DNA from: Siniperca chuatsi
Taxonomy: Eukaryota > Chordata > Actinopteri > Centrarchiformes > Sinipercidae
Assembly (NCBI RefSeq): GCF_020085105.1
Contig: NC_058055.1
Coordinates: 22,053,822 to 22,117,821 of the forward strand
Reading direction: 5' to 3'
DNA: 64,000 nt
The translations under genes were made by a program, and so were the position numbers. Below the pieces are notes generated by a model. It was not told where the DNA came from and ran no database searches. It saw only the letters and a list, made by a program, of their open reading frames with translations. Below are positions 51,001 through 61,097 of the stretch, in pieces. Every line of letters begins with the position of its first letter. Position 1 is the first letter of the stretch.

Positions 51001-54000
51001 CATCACTGCCCAGAAGTGATAGCTATTGACTGTGTATTGTTGGTATGGTGATAACTGAGAAGTGTGACGGTTTGAGATTCTACTGCTTGAGGAGTAGGAC
51101 ATTATGTTATTTTAATAGCCCATTAGTCAAGAGTCAGTGTTTTAATCTAAGTCTAGTCATCAGTCATCAAACTTTGAATCTAAGTCAAAGACAGATGTAT
51201 GTTTTCTATGACACTAGTTCATATCAAAGAGAGATAGGTATGAATGTACACAATTTTTGAATTGTACATAAGAACTTGTCCTCCTACCATCCACAGTGAG
51301 TGTGATGCTGCCCTCTCCTGTAAAGGTATCATCTGTGATGGAGATCTCCACATCATAAATTCCATCATCAGAGAGCCTGAGGTTGTGGAGAAGCAGAGTC
51401 CCATTCTCAAATACCAGAATGCGGTCACGATACTCCGGCCTCAGGGTCCCAATGATGTCAGTTCCAATTGACTGGACAACAGTGACAGACTTTTCCCTCT
51501 TGAGCTGCCACTTGATGACCGGCAGGTCGAGGCTGAAACTATTGTAGCGGACAGACAGAAGGGCCTCCCCTCCTACTGTACCTCTAATGAGAGTGTTGGG
51601 GATAGTCATATTCACTGCCAGTACCCCACCTGCAGAGAAACACAGGTGAGAGGTGCCTGTGTTAGATGTCCACACCATTCCAACATAGCACTTCTACAAG
51701 TTAAATGATACCACAGTGGGTTTTAACCTCGTATTTGGATTGACTGATAGGTGTTTTGGTGAATGCCAATATCCCATGATACATCACTCCTGCTGCATCT
51801 CTACTGAACTCTGCCCTACGAAGGCAGAGCAATAACTACAGAAGCTGTGAAGTTGAGAAAAACGGTTTAAAGTTTTTAGGCTGACTGGCAAACTGTGTGA
51901 CATGTTCATATTGACTCAGCTGCCAGTTTTATAGGTACAGCTCTCTAAACTTAATGCAGTCTAATACAACAGTCCTGCAATAAACCCTACCTTCATGAAG
52001 GTTATAATGTTCAGTTGTTATTGAAACTGTTTTAGAGAGGTATTTTTACAACTTTATGAAGGATGCAGTTTGTGGTGCTGTTGAACTGTATTACATTATG
52101 CTATTTAGCCTACCCTCATTTATATAAATGACTATGAGGCTATTATTACCTATATTATAACCTTCATGAAGGTAGGATTTATTGCAGGACTGTTGAATTA
52201 TTAGTTTTACCTAGGTGTACCTAATAAACTGGCAACTGAGTATAGAAATGTTGTAATGCCTGAATTTTATGCTTTTGGGCTCATTATTTCATCACAAAAA
52301 ATAAGTGTTCTTTCAGCTCTCTTGTCCATTTTAGCTAATTTGTTTATTATATAAATTTGTCTAGATTTACAGTCCATAGCTTAAAGCTAACTAAACTACC
52401 TGAATTACCAATATGTCACTTCATCAAAATGGGTATTTCTGATGAACTAGTCTACTTCACAGACTAGTCCTAGGTTGATATAGCGCTCTTACTTTAGTTG
52501 ACTGTCTTTCTGTGGCAAGAGTAACTGCACACAACTCAACCTATCAATGGCTACTCCTCAGCTAGGCTGCACAGACTAACAATCATCAAACTATTAATTT
52601 TAATGCTATTAATTTTGTGCATGTGAAGGAAGCTTTTATTCAGAACCTTTCAGATGCTGCAGTGGACGGTTCATGGCCTCTACTGTAGTTAGATAGTGAT
52701 AATGTTTTTTGCCACATGTCATATAGAAGTTTTCTGGTCAGTTTATATTTGTGGTAAAGATACTTTTTAAAATGATCTCATCTTGTCATGAAAACAACCT
52801 TTTGTTTTGTTTAGATATCTCGAAGAAAATGCTGTTGTTGTTGTCTCAAAACCTATTGTTTTCTCAAGTATGCAGCAAACACTGCATTTCTTAGTGGTCA
52901 AAATAACATAATGCAATTTTAAAATATAAGCTTATAATGTATTGTATGCGTATATGCAATTCAGGATAATGTCATTTTATTTAATTTTACAAGCTTGGAA
53001 ATAAGTGTTGATAGACGAAGAGACACCATTGACCATTGTTGTCTGAGATGTTTATAGTTGTTATAGCTATAGCTATTTTAATTTCACATAGTCAATTCTT
53101 AAACTATCATGTTGCTGAGAATCATAAATCTGCAGGAACTATGTTTGTGGCATGTTCAGTTTTAAAGCCACCTTTAATTCAACCTGACTGTTAATTCTAT
53201 TGCAACCCCAGACACAATGTTGTTACTGGACAATTCTGCAAACCTGCACATTTTTTAACATTCAAAAAACTTAAAAATTGGAATCATCCAACATGAATGT
53301 AATTTGTAGGGATACCGGGCTGTCTATTGCAATAGCTTTATGAACAATCATTATTAACAGTTCTTGCGCCCAGGCAAGATGTAAATAGCCTTCATAGTCA
53401 CAGTAGTTAGCTGAAGGCTAGTGTGGGCGTCCCGCCCCATCACTGCTGTATACTGGAACTAGTTTGCATGGCAGATCCACATTACCATGGTAACAGCTGT
53501 CAGTCCTTGTGATGGGCCCGCATGAGCCAACAAAAGTGGGGATTGTTTGTTCAAATTTCCTTCTTGGCAGTTCATGAAAAGAGCACTGAGATCAATACAG
53601 ATGCCATGCTAGCTTTGCAGAAACAGCTTAGTGACTCTGCTGCTAGCCACAACAATAGCAGGACAGTGATGAGACACAGCTGAAAATAACTAAACATCTG
53701 AAAACACCGGTTCTGGTACAGCCTGTAGGCACAAGTACAGTATTACTTACAAAGGGTGGGCACAAGACTGTAAAAGCACCCACACAGTCTAATGCAATCC
53801 AATACCCCAACAACAAATACTATCTTTGTGATGTCTATAATGTTCAGTTTTCTGAGCCTTGTCAATTTAACTATATAATTTCACCATAATTTGTGGTGAC
53901 ATTGAACATGTTACAATATTATACATAATACTGCAAAAATTACCACAAACCTCTGGTCATATCATATTGTGTCAAACCATGTACTTGTTCTATTTGTATT

Positions 54001-54558
54001 TGTACTAAGTATGCAACTTTAAAATCACCATCCAGTTAGCTCCTGCTATTGGCATTTTCTTCCAACCCCCAGCTATTATTGTGAAAGCACAGCTGTCTTA
54101 GTAATTGTAGATTATACTGAATATTTGACTGTTTATTTCCATAATCTACTGGGAGGACCCTCTGATTGTTTCATCCAGCAAGTTGCTGCATCAGTAAGGA
54201 GCAAAGGGTTATTTCCAAAATCACATCTGCAATTTGTAATTTTTTGGATTCCCTCAAACAAACAAACAAAATTAAAACATTTTTACAGACATTATTAATC
54301 AGCTGTTACTTATTTGCAACTATGTAAACTCTGTTTGAACTTAAACTTTATAAAATCTTTCAGACACGATGCATAAACATAGTGAAACACCAGACCATGG
54401 TTAGGCATAACTACGTGATCTATTTATATCAGCACATTTTAAAGCAAATTCTAAAGTAGAAAATGTGACATACCTGAATTGAAGGAACCAAGAGACATGA
54501 GCAATAAAATCTGGGAAATTATTTTGGCTTTTGAAGGAGCCTCCTTCTCTGCCTTCAT
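45046..54558 (-). CDS. hepacam: hepatic and glial cell adhesion molecule-like protein (HEPACAM family), complete, 7 exons
   Basis: A single-pass immunoglobulin-superfamily adhesion protein; mammalian HEPACAM/GlialCAM acts at cell contacts of glia and liver. Exons in gene order: 54558-54474, 51629-51288, 47066-46785, 46516-46423, 46323-46250, 45961-45888, 45192-45046 (stop TGA). All junctions are GT-AG and phases join, giving 365 residues (human HEPACAM about 416). Exon 1 encodes a signal peptide ([16 protein letters not shown]). Exon 2 encodes the V-type domain ([40 protein letters not shown]), exon 3 the C2-type domain ([25 protein letters not shown]), and exon 4 the membrane segment ([19 protein letters not shown]) ending CACW. 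Exons 5-7 give a short Ser-rich tail with SLYILQQK. The V domain lacks the usual cysteine pair (LLSVRY, YDVEIS), as in human HEPACAM. The symbol is by family; a teleost paralogue is possible, since the tail differs from the human one. Confidence 0.9.
45991..46137. repeat. fish interspersed repeat in hepacam-like intron
   Basis: AATTCAATTTTATTTATATA followed by GCGCCAATTCATAACAGAAA, AGAGCAGGTCTAGACCGTAC and CAGAGACCCAACAAATCCC match a repeat seen throughout teleost introns. Family not assigned. Confidence 0.55.
46655..46761 (-). repeat. interspersed repeat, minus-oriented copy
   Basis: Its reverse complement (GTTGTTGAGATATTTCAGTC, CTGGACCAAAGTGCTGGACC, GACATTGCCATCCCTAGAG, GCTAGCATGGTTAAAA) matches the end of the copy at 55480-55812, so the two are inverted members of one family. 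Confidence 0.7.
47545..48390 (+). mobile_element. degraded L2-clade LINE, reverse transcriptase region
   Basis: In changing plus-strand frames it reads [20 protein letters not shown], then [18 protein letters not shown] (near 47830), then [19 protein letters not shown] and [19 protein letters not shown], then [13 protein letters not shown]. These are the RT fingers, the GVPQGS.LGP..F..YM motif and the C-terminal blocks of L2-type LINEs. Several frameshifts and stops make it dead. A short segment (CAGTCATCCCAAGC) is duplicated near its end. It lies antisense in the intron between hepacam-like exons 2 and 3. Confidence 0.8.
50524..50723. mobile_element. 200-bp hAT-type MITE with perfect 15-bp terminal inverted repeats
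   Basis: The ends are TAGGGCTGGGTATCG (50524-50538) and its exact reverse complement (50709-50723). Flanks carry an 8-bp direct repeat ATCTGGGG at 50516-50523 and 50724-50731, the target-site duplication length of the hAT superfamily. Non-coding. In an intron of the hepacam-like gene. Confidence 0.88.
51914..52241. mobile_element. MITE-like element with long inverted repeats
   Basis: The outer ends pair: ACTCAGCTGCCAGTTTTATA at the left and, reversed, ACTCAGTTGCCAGTTTATTA at the right. An inner stretch of about 40 bp (ACAGTCCTGCAATAAA, CTACCTTCATGAAGGTTATA) at 51969-52010 is repeated inverted at 52157-52196. The whole could fold into a long hairpin. No clear target-site duplication and no coding capacity. 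Confidence 0.75.
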
Positions 54559-55061
54559 CTTGGGTCTCAAGCTTTGTTTTCCTCCCAGACAACCAGCATG
54601 ATTTGTGACTGGGCAGGACGGAGAACACAGTCATTCATTCAGGCTCTGCTGGGACTGAGTACATGTTGTTCTCAAAAGCCAATGTAGAAGCAGAACAAAA
54701 GTGTGTGTGTCTGGATGTCCGTTTTGTACATTTAGTGAGCTTTATGTTTTGCTTGCAACAATTATAATAATATGTGATATGTTCATAAACAGACCAAGCT
54801 TTAACACAGTCACGAGAGGCGTCAGTGTTCATCATCCCACAATATGAGTGTATCAGTGTTGTTTGAAGAAACATGATTTTGCTTTCTTTCAGCCTCACCA
54901 GTGGTAGGACTAAACTTGCTGAAGTATAACTGAGAGTGGCTCCACAGGAAAGGCCTAGGGCAGATTAAAAATAAAAAAAGAAGTTTAACTGGGAAGCATG
55001 AATGTACTCAATATAATGACAATTGGCCCATTAGACTTTATACTAATGCCTTCCCCCACTT

Positions 55062-55145
55062 CAATCAATCAAACTTTATTTCTATAGCACCTTCCAACAA
55101 TTGAAACTGAACCAAAGTGCTGTACAACATTAAAAACAAGATAAA
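55062..55145. repeat. retroposon-tail-like repeat
   Basis: TCAATCAATCAAACTTTATT followed by TCTATAGCACCTTCCAACAA and AAAGTGCTGTACAACATTAA is a common fish repeat; a related piece is at 60436-60500. Confidence 0.5.
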
Positions 55146-55479
55146 AATAATAATGATAATAACAAATACTTCAAAAACTGGACAAAAGTATCCCTTACAT
55201 TCAATACCACAAACTCATTGTGTCTTATCTTTGATATCTAACAAATGCATTGAATGGATTTCCATTAGCAAAGCCAATTTTTAAAAGTATTTTGAAATGT
55301 GCATTCTATATATCCATTTTTTACTTTCTAGCAGTCTTCTTCCCTGCCTTATGCTGGCACATTGGTGCATTTCTTGGTGCATTACCACTACCTGACGATC
55401 AGTGGAACAATGTGAAACCATTGGCAGGGATGTGTATTGTGTCACCTACATGCACATGTGCAAAACCACAAATGTCAAC

Positions 55480-55812
55480 CTCATGGTGACGCTAGATGAA
55501 AGTTCAGGAGATCACAAGTAGGATAGGTTGTCTGGGCACCATGAATATCAGTACCAAATAACATGGCAATCCATCTAATAGTTGTTAAACTATTTCACTA
55601 AAAGCTAAAACCTGCTGGTGGCGACAGACGAAAACTCAAGGGATCACCAAAACCAGTAGGATTCATCCTCCGGGGACCATGAATGTCTGTACAAAATCTC
55701 ATGGCAATCCATCTATTAGTTGTTGAGATATTTCAGTCTGGACCAAAGTGGTGGCCCAACCGACACAACAACATTGCCATCCCTAAAGCCATAACACTAG
55801 CATGGCTAAAAT
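55480..55812 (+). repeat. interspersed repeat, plus-oriented copy with internal duplication
   Basis: Contains the block CATGGCAATCCATCTA.TAGTTGTT twice (near 55562 and 55700) and ends GACCAAAGTGGTGGCCCAAC, ACATTGCCATCCCTAAAGCC, GCATGGCTAAAA. Same family as the inverted copy at 46655-46761. Confidence 0.65.
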
Positions 55813-56234
55813 TGTTATTTATTTATTCTTTGAATTTTAGATCAATATGAACAGTTTATAAAAACAACCTCAGGGCATTTTAATAGGTAGGAAAGTCAGC
55901 CAGGTGACCGGGAAAGAGTTGGTATTAAGCATTATAGGCTTGTATTGTTAATTTGAGACTTGACTTAATGACTTTCAGTGGATAACACCCGCCTATTAAA
56001 ATATCTCACATACACAATATATTCTAAACATTAATTTGCATATTTCGGAACACTTCATTGTCATTTCACTGACATGACCTCATGACATGTATTATACATG
56101 TCACCACATTCCGTGTTCCTTTCATCAGAGCTTTAGAACACACACTGGGTAAACCTACTCAAACATACAAGTGTTGGATCTACATTCACTTGTTACTCTG
56201 AAGTTATCGTATTTAAAACTACTTTAACATCACC

Positions 56235-59200
56235 ATGGACAAAGACTCTACACAGAAGATTAAGACTTGCCGCTCCTCGGCCCTTAAGACAGTTCGAGGT
56301 AAGTGAGAAATCCAGGTAAATACCTGCAGTCACTCATGTTAATTATCCATATGACTTATCAGGTAGATTGGCCCTAATTCAGATCTGAGTACGTGCTGTG
56401 AGATGATAAAAAAGATAATTTCATAGTTAGTGACCAGTGGTGGAAAGTAACTAAGTACATTTATTAAAATACTGTACTTTTTTTTAAAGTACAGTTTTGA
56501 GGTACTGTACTTGAGTATTTCCATTTTCTGCTACTTAATAATTCTACTTCACTACTTTTCAGAGGTAAATATTGTACTTTTTACTCCACTACATTTATTG
56601 GAAAGCTGGAGTTATTAGTTACTTTTCAGTTGATGATTTTACATTAAAAAAACATTTAATAAGCTTAAAAATGCATTGTTAAAAGCATTACTAAAGATTA
56701 AAACAGTGGTTCTCAGCCTTTTCGGTTTGTGACCCCTTACAAAAAAGTAGTCATGTTTGAGATTGAGTTGTAAGCACTTCCACCAGAGAGATTTCCCCTC
56801 TAAAGTGTACAGATATTTTCATTTAAATAATAGTTTGAGGCTCAAAAAGGTTACTTTGACATTTTGCTGATAATACCTAATACTTAAATAGGAATTTGAA
56901 TGCAATACTTTTACTTGCAATCGAGTATTTTTACACTGTTGTATTGGTACTTTTACTGAAGTAAAGGATCTGAATACTTCTTCCACTGCTGTTAGTGACT
57001 ACAATTCACAACAAATTGATGTGTTTTTCACATTTGTAGAGAGCAATAGCAGCACGACTCAACAAAGTGCAGCGTCTGCAAAGGATGGCAGGACTAGGAG
57101 AACTAAAAGGAAGGCCAGTCCTTTCAAGATGACCACCAGGAAAAGAACAAGGGTCTCTGAATCTGAACCCCAAAACACCTCTGAGGAGGATGTCAGCGTG
57201 AGAATATTGAAGAGGAAAGTCAGAGAAGACGGAGAGGGACCATCAAATAAGAAGAAAAAGAGGAGAGGATTTGACCTTAACCAGTTTGATAAGGAGTCAG
57301 CGTCCTCCTCAATGGACACTGGCAGAGGTAGGCTGATTATGTGAAATTACTGTTGGGAGTGTATGTCATCATCAGTTTACAGAACACGAGGTTCAGATGT
57401 ATTGATCTAAATAGACTTCAGTTCACCCAAATTACAAAGAAAAACAAATTCTCACTTCCCCCTGGTGGTATCTATTTATGAGGATAGTTTGGGATTTTTT
57501 TTTGTCCAGGTTTTGAGATATCTGTCTCTGAGATTTTTGCGTTCACCCCATTGCAATGGAGGCGAATGGAATTTCATTTTTGGTGCCCACAGCATCAACA
57601 AATGACGTTTAAAAAAAATTAAAAGCAACATCTCTTTCCAAAAGCAGTGCCCTGGATAGAATGGATAATCCACCAAACACGAAGGCAATTTATTTTTGAA
57701 GGCAATGAATGACGTTGAAGGATTTATTGCCCACGTTAGTGCCTGTGACTGTCAACAAGCTGATGTTCCTCTGGGTTTTTCTCATCTGTAGAGACTGGCT
57801 GCAATATATCTGTGGAGGATGTGAGCAAGAGAAACGGTAAGAGGAAGGCTGCCGCTGATGGAGAAGGACCAAGCAGGAGAAATAAGAAGAGGAGGACCCC
57901 GGACCTGAAGGAGATCAAAGAGGAGACCAAAGATCTGTCAATAGACGCACGAAGAGGTCAGTTGGTAGTAATTAATGTAGGGTTTGGCTTTATGTTATGG
58001 CGTAAAATGAGGATTTATATTAGGTATTAGGTATAACAGATGAGGGATAAATATTAGATCTTAAGTAACATGTAATTGATGTTCCTAACAATTGTAGTCA
58101 AACAAAATATGTGTGTCTTTTTAGCTAAATTTGAGGCCAAATACGAACAGCAAAATCAGCTCGGCGAAGGAGGCTGCGGATCTGTGTTTGCCGGCTATCG
58201 CAAAGCAGATAATTTACCTGTAAGTTTTATACACACATTGTTACACACACACACATACAGTATGGTCAGGAAGTACTAACCAAAGTTCTGTTTGTGTCTC
58301 ATAGGTCGCTATCAAGCATATACCAAAAGACAAAGTGTTCTGCAAACATGTGGTGAGTGAGCAACACCAACTGCTATTGTAACCTGCTGTATTCATCACT
58401 GCACTCATTTACTTAATGTATTACAGTTATCTATGAATCTATGGAGCTTCTCTCCCTCATCCTCCACTTTATTGTTTTGTTTCAGGACAAGAATGGGAGG
58501 CAGCTCTCTGTGGAGGTGGCCATTATGTTGAAACTCGCGGGTGGAACAACTGGATCAGTGGCGACGGCAGCACCCGTGTCCCTACTCGACTGGTATGATC
58601 TGGACCAGGAGCTGATCCTGGTGCTGGAAAGACCAATCCCCTCCCAGGACCTCCTCAAGTACATTGAGGTCAACGGAGGCTCCCTGCAGGAGGAGGAGGC
58701 CAAGGTAAGATGCTGGTGAATGTGTGTGTGTGTTTTAAGCTTTTTCCACTACAGGAGCCTAATGACCTGTAACTTAACATATCGCAATTGTCACGGGTTC
58801 TGCTTTTGTTTCCACTGTATTCCCCCCCATAGGTTTGAAAGATGGCTATAGAAACTTTGTATCTTGAAGTTGTTGTCAGCTTTGAATCACAGCAGTTAAC
58901 CCAGAGTCACAGCCATGAAAAAATGTCAAACCACCACCTCTCCGATCCCTCACCTCTCTCTTTCTATCTCTCTCTCAGCTCATACTGAAACAGCTGATTG
59001 ATGCAGCAAAAGAACTTCAGGATAAGCACATCTTTCATCGAGACATCAAGGTGGAAAATATTCTGATTGAGACCGGCTCGAATGTCCCGCGTGTTCGCAT
59101 TATTGACTTTGGACTCAGCTGTTTCGTCAAGAAAGGATCATTTTACCGCATCTTTTACGGTAAGATGTCTAGCTTCTACTCCTGCTCTTCACTAATTTAC

Positions 59201-59669
59201 CTATCTGTGACTTTAACATTGAAACAAAGCTTCTCGTCCTCCTCATCATCACCGTCTTATTATTATGTCTGTGTATTCTAGGCACCTCTGCTCACATCCC
59301 TCCGGAGTGGTACAGTCACTGTACCTACAGGGCCGGCCCCACCACAGTGTGGCAGATGGGAGTGGTCCTGTTTGATATGCTCCACAGAAAAACACAGTTT
59401 GAGACCACCAAGTTCCTCGGAAACAAGCTGAAAATCAGTAATAACCTGTCCAAAAGTATGAAAAAGACACTCACACACAAACCTGTCAGCAGACACAAAT
59501 CTGTTCTGTTTTAGTTCACATCCTGATGGATCACTGTAGCCATCACCATCATCTGTCTTCTCCTTCTTTATCTCCAGATTGTCGGGATTTCTTGCAAATG
59601 TGTTTGACCAAAGCCCCCGAGCAGCGCCCCACCCTGGAACAGCTCCAGCATCACCCATGGCTCAGATAA
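56235..59669 (+). CDS. PIM-like serine/threonine kinase, complete, 9 exons
   Basis: Exons: 56235-56298, 57040-57327, 57792-57956, 58125-58219, 58305-58352, 58486-58704, 58979-59159, 59282-59455, 59578-59669 (stop TAA). All introns are GT-AG and phases join, giving 441 residues. The start is in a good Kozak context (CACCATGG). The first three exons encode about 170 residues that are basic and low in complexity, with NLS-like KKKKRR and KKRR. The rest is a kinase domain: glycine loop LGEGGCGSVFAG, VAIK lysine, PIM-type hinge LERPIPSQDL with its proline, HRDIKVEN, DFG, PPEW in place of APE, and a C-terminal R-containing helix ending HPWLR. All catalytic residues are present, so it should be active. 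This is a member of the PIM-related family expanded in fishes; which member cannot be told. A polyadenylation AATAAA lies at 60157-60162. Confidence 0.92.
56435..56991. mobile_element. hAT-type non-autonomous element with an inserted second element
   Basis: It starts CAGTGGTGGAAAGTAACTAA and ends CTTCCACTGCTG, whose reverse complement CAGCAGTGGAAG matches the start with two differences. The 8-bp duplication TTAGTGAC lies at 56427-56434 and 56992-56999. The interior near 56705-56880 carries a second hAT-like sequence starting CAGTGGTTCTCAGCCTTTT, suggesting one element inserted into another. In pim-like intron 1. Confidence 0.85.
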
Positions 59670-59864
59670 ACCAACATAAACACCAGTAAAATCCAAACCT
59701 CCTGCCATACAAGTGCCATACAAATGCTAATGCTGCTCTTTCTTTGACAGGAAGGAAGATGTGAAGAACTGTTCCCTGCCATATTTAATTGGACTTATCT
59801 AATTGGACTTATTATATCAAATTTACATCAACATTGGCCTTTTTACCTGCGGTTCCTGTAGTAC

Positions 59865-60085
59865 CCCCAGCCATCCGAGGAGAGGGGATCTTTCTTTGAA
59901 TTGCCTTTCCCGAGGTTTCTTCCCATTTTCCTTCTGGCCTCAGGATTTTGGGGAGTTTTTCCTCGTCTTCTTAGAGAGCTTGGGCTGGGTCAGGAGCTGC
60001 TGCTGATATGAGCCTTTAGACCCCAATTTGAGATTTATATTAAGACATGAAATTCTCACTTCACTTCACTTCAATCAAATTTAAA
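59865..60085 (+). repeat. retroposon 3' tail in the pim-like 3' UTR
   Basis: CCTTTCCCGAGGTTTCTTCC, TTTTGGGGAGTTTTTCCTCG and TTCTCACTTCACTTCACTTC match the 3' UTR type of a fish LINE; related to the tail at 44820-44960. Confidence 0.5.
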
Positions 60086-60393
60086 CCTAATGAATTAATC
60101 TTTTGTTTAGATAACAGACAATCATTATACTGTTTTTCTAACTGCATTTTGAGTTAAATAAATATTTGAAATCACGTCCAGGATTTTGTTTCTGTTACTG
60201 TGTAATTAGTGTATTGATAGCAATGATCTTGAAAAATAAACAGCTTCACATTGTGATTATAAGTGAATCAAGGTTTGTACATTTGTAAAAGTCACGTGGC
60301 ATTTTGATTACTTTTAATCCAACATTTTAGGCCTCATTAAAACCAAATGTTTGCTCATTTCTTCTTTCATTAAGAATATACATCATACCTTAA

Positions 60394-60434
60394 AATAATA
60401 ATAATAATAATAGTAAACTTAATAATAATAATAA
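60394..60434. repeat. (AAT)n microsatellite, interrupted
   Basis: AAT units broken by one AGTAAACTT segment. Confidence 0.9.
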
Positions 60435-60435
60435 A

Positions 60436-60500
60436 AAGAAGAAGAAACCTTATTTCTACAGCACCTTTCAAAGCAAGGTACAAGGTACTTTACATGGGGA
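60436..60500. repeat. retroposon-tail-like repeat
   Basis: CCTTATTTCTACAGCACCTT and CAAGGTACTTTACATGGGGA; same type as 55062-55145. Confidence 0.45.
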
Positions 60501-61097
60501 AATAAAACATTCCAAGACTACATTTTAAAATAAAGTCAGGTAATTAAAAGCTTAAAACATGAAATAGAATAAAATGCACACTTTTTTAAAAATAAGATTT
60601 AAAAGCAATAAACAAATAAAGTGGACAAGACACTAAATAAAATGTTATTTTAAGAGGTTTAGAGAAGTGATTTCAAAGAATCTGCAAACCTTAGGTCCTC
60701 GGACAGGGAGCTCCAGCCAGTCAGACAGCTCTCCATCAGCTGCCAATTCAACATGCTGAACCGACTGACTGCTGAAATGAAACAATGAATTAAACATAAA
60801 TCAAATATAACTAAAACTATATATATCGATAAACATGTAATTTACATGGTCCAGAAATGGATAGCTGTGACTTTAAGCCTCTACATCATCACCAACCACC
60901 AATGAGGGGAGATGCTGAGTTGCTTAGCAACAGAACCCACACAAACAACAACTGTGCTCTTTGAACACAACTTAGTTAGACGAGGTGCTCATTTGTCGAT
61001 CATATGTATTTCCCTACTGGTCAAGCTAATTATACTGTGCATCTACTCTTGATATTTGTTTCAAGCTAATTATTTTCTTGTTGTCATTCATGCTGCA

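Larger units (their letters stand above)
54559..56234. other. region between the hepacam-like and pim-like start codons (divergent genes)
   Basis: The two genes point away from each other, so both promoters and 5' UTRs should lie here, but I recognise no TATA box or CpG island. It contains two interspersed repeats (55062-55145 and 55480-55812). Confidence 0.5.
59670..61097. other. region between pim-like gene and styxl1
   Basis: The first part is the pim-like 3' UTR to about 60.18 kb, with a retroposon tail inside it. An AAT microsatellite and a repeat fragment follow. No further gene seen; the styxl1 promoter is presumably in the last few hundred bases. Confidence 0.55.

Noticed and set aside
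45046-54558. Identity as HEPACAM2
   Set aside because: HEPACAM2 has a third Ig domain and a different V-domain and tail. The text here (VKWQLKR-type, [38 protein letters not shown]) follows HEPACAM.
57059-57319. 86-codon minus-strand hydrophobic frame (LLFFFLFDGPSPSS) opposite pim-like exon 2
   Set aside because: It is the antisense of lysine/arginine-rich coding sequence, which always looks hydrophobic; no independent support.
59278-59658. 126-codon minus-strand frame opposite pim-like exons 8 and 9
   Set aside because: It is the shadow of kinase exons and the intron between them.
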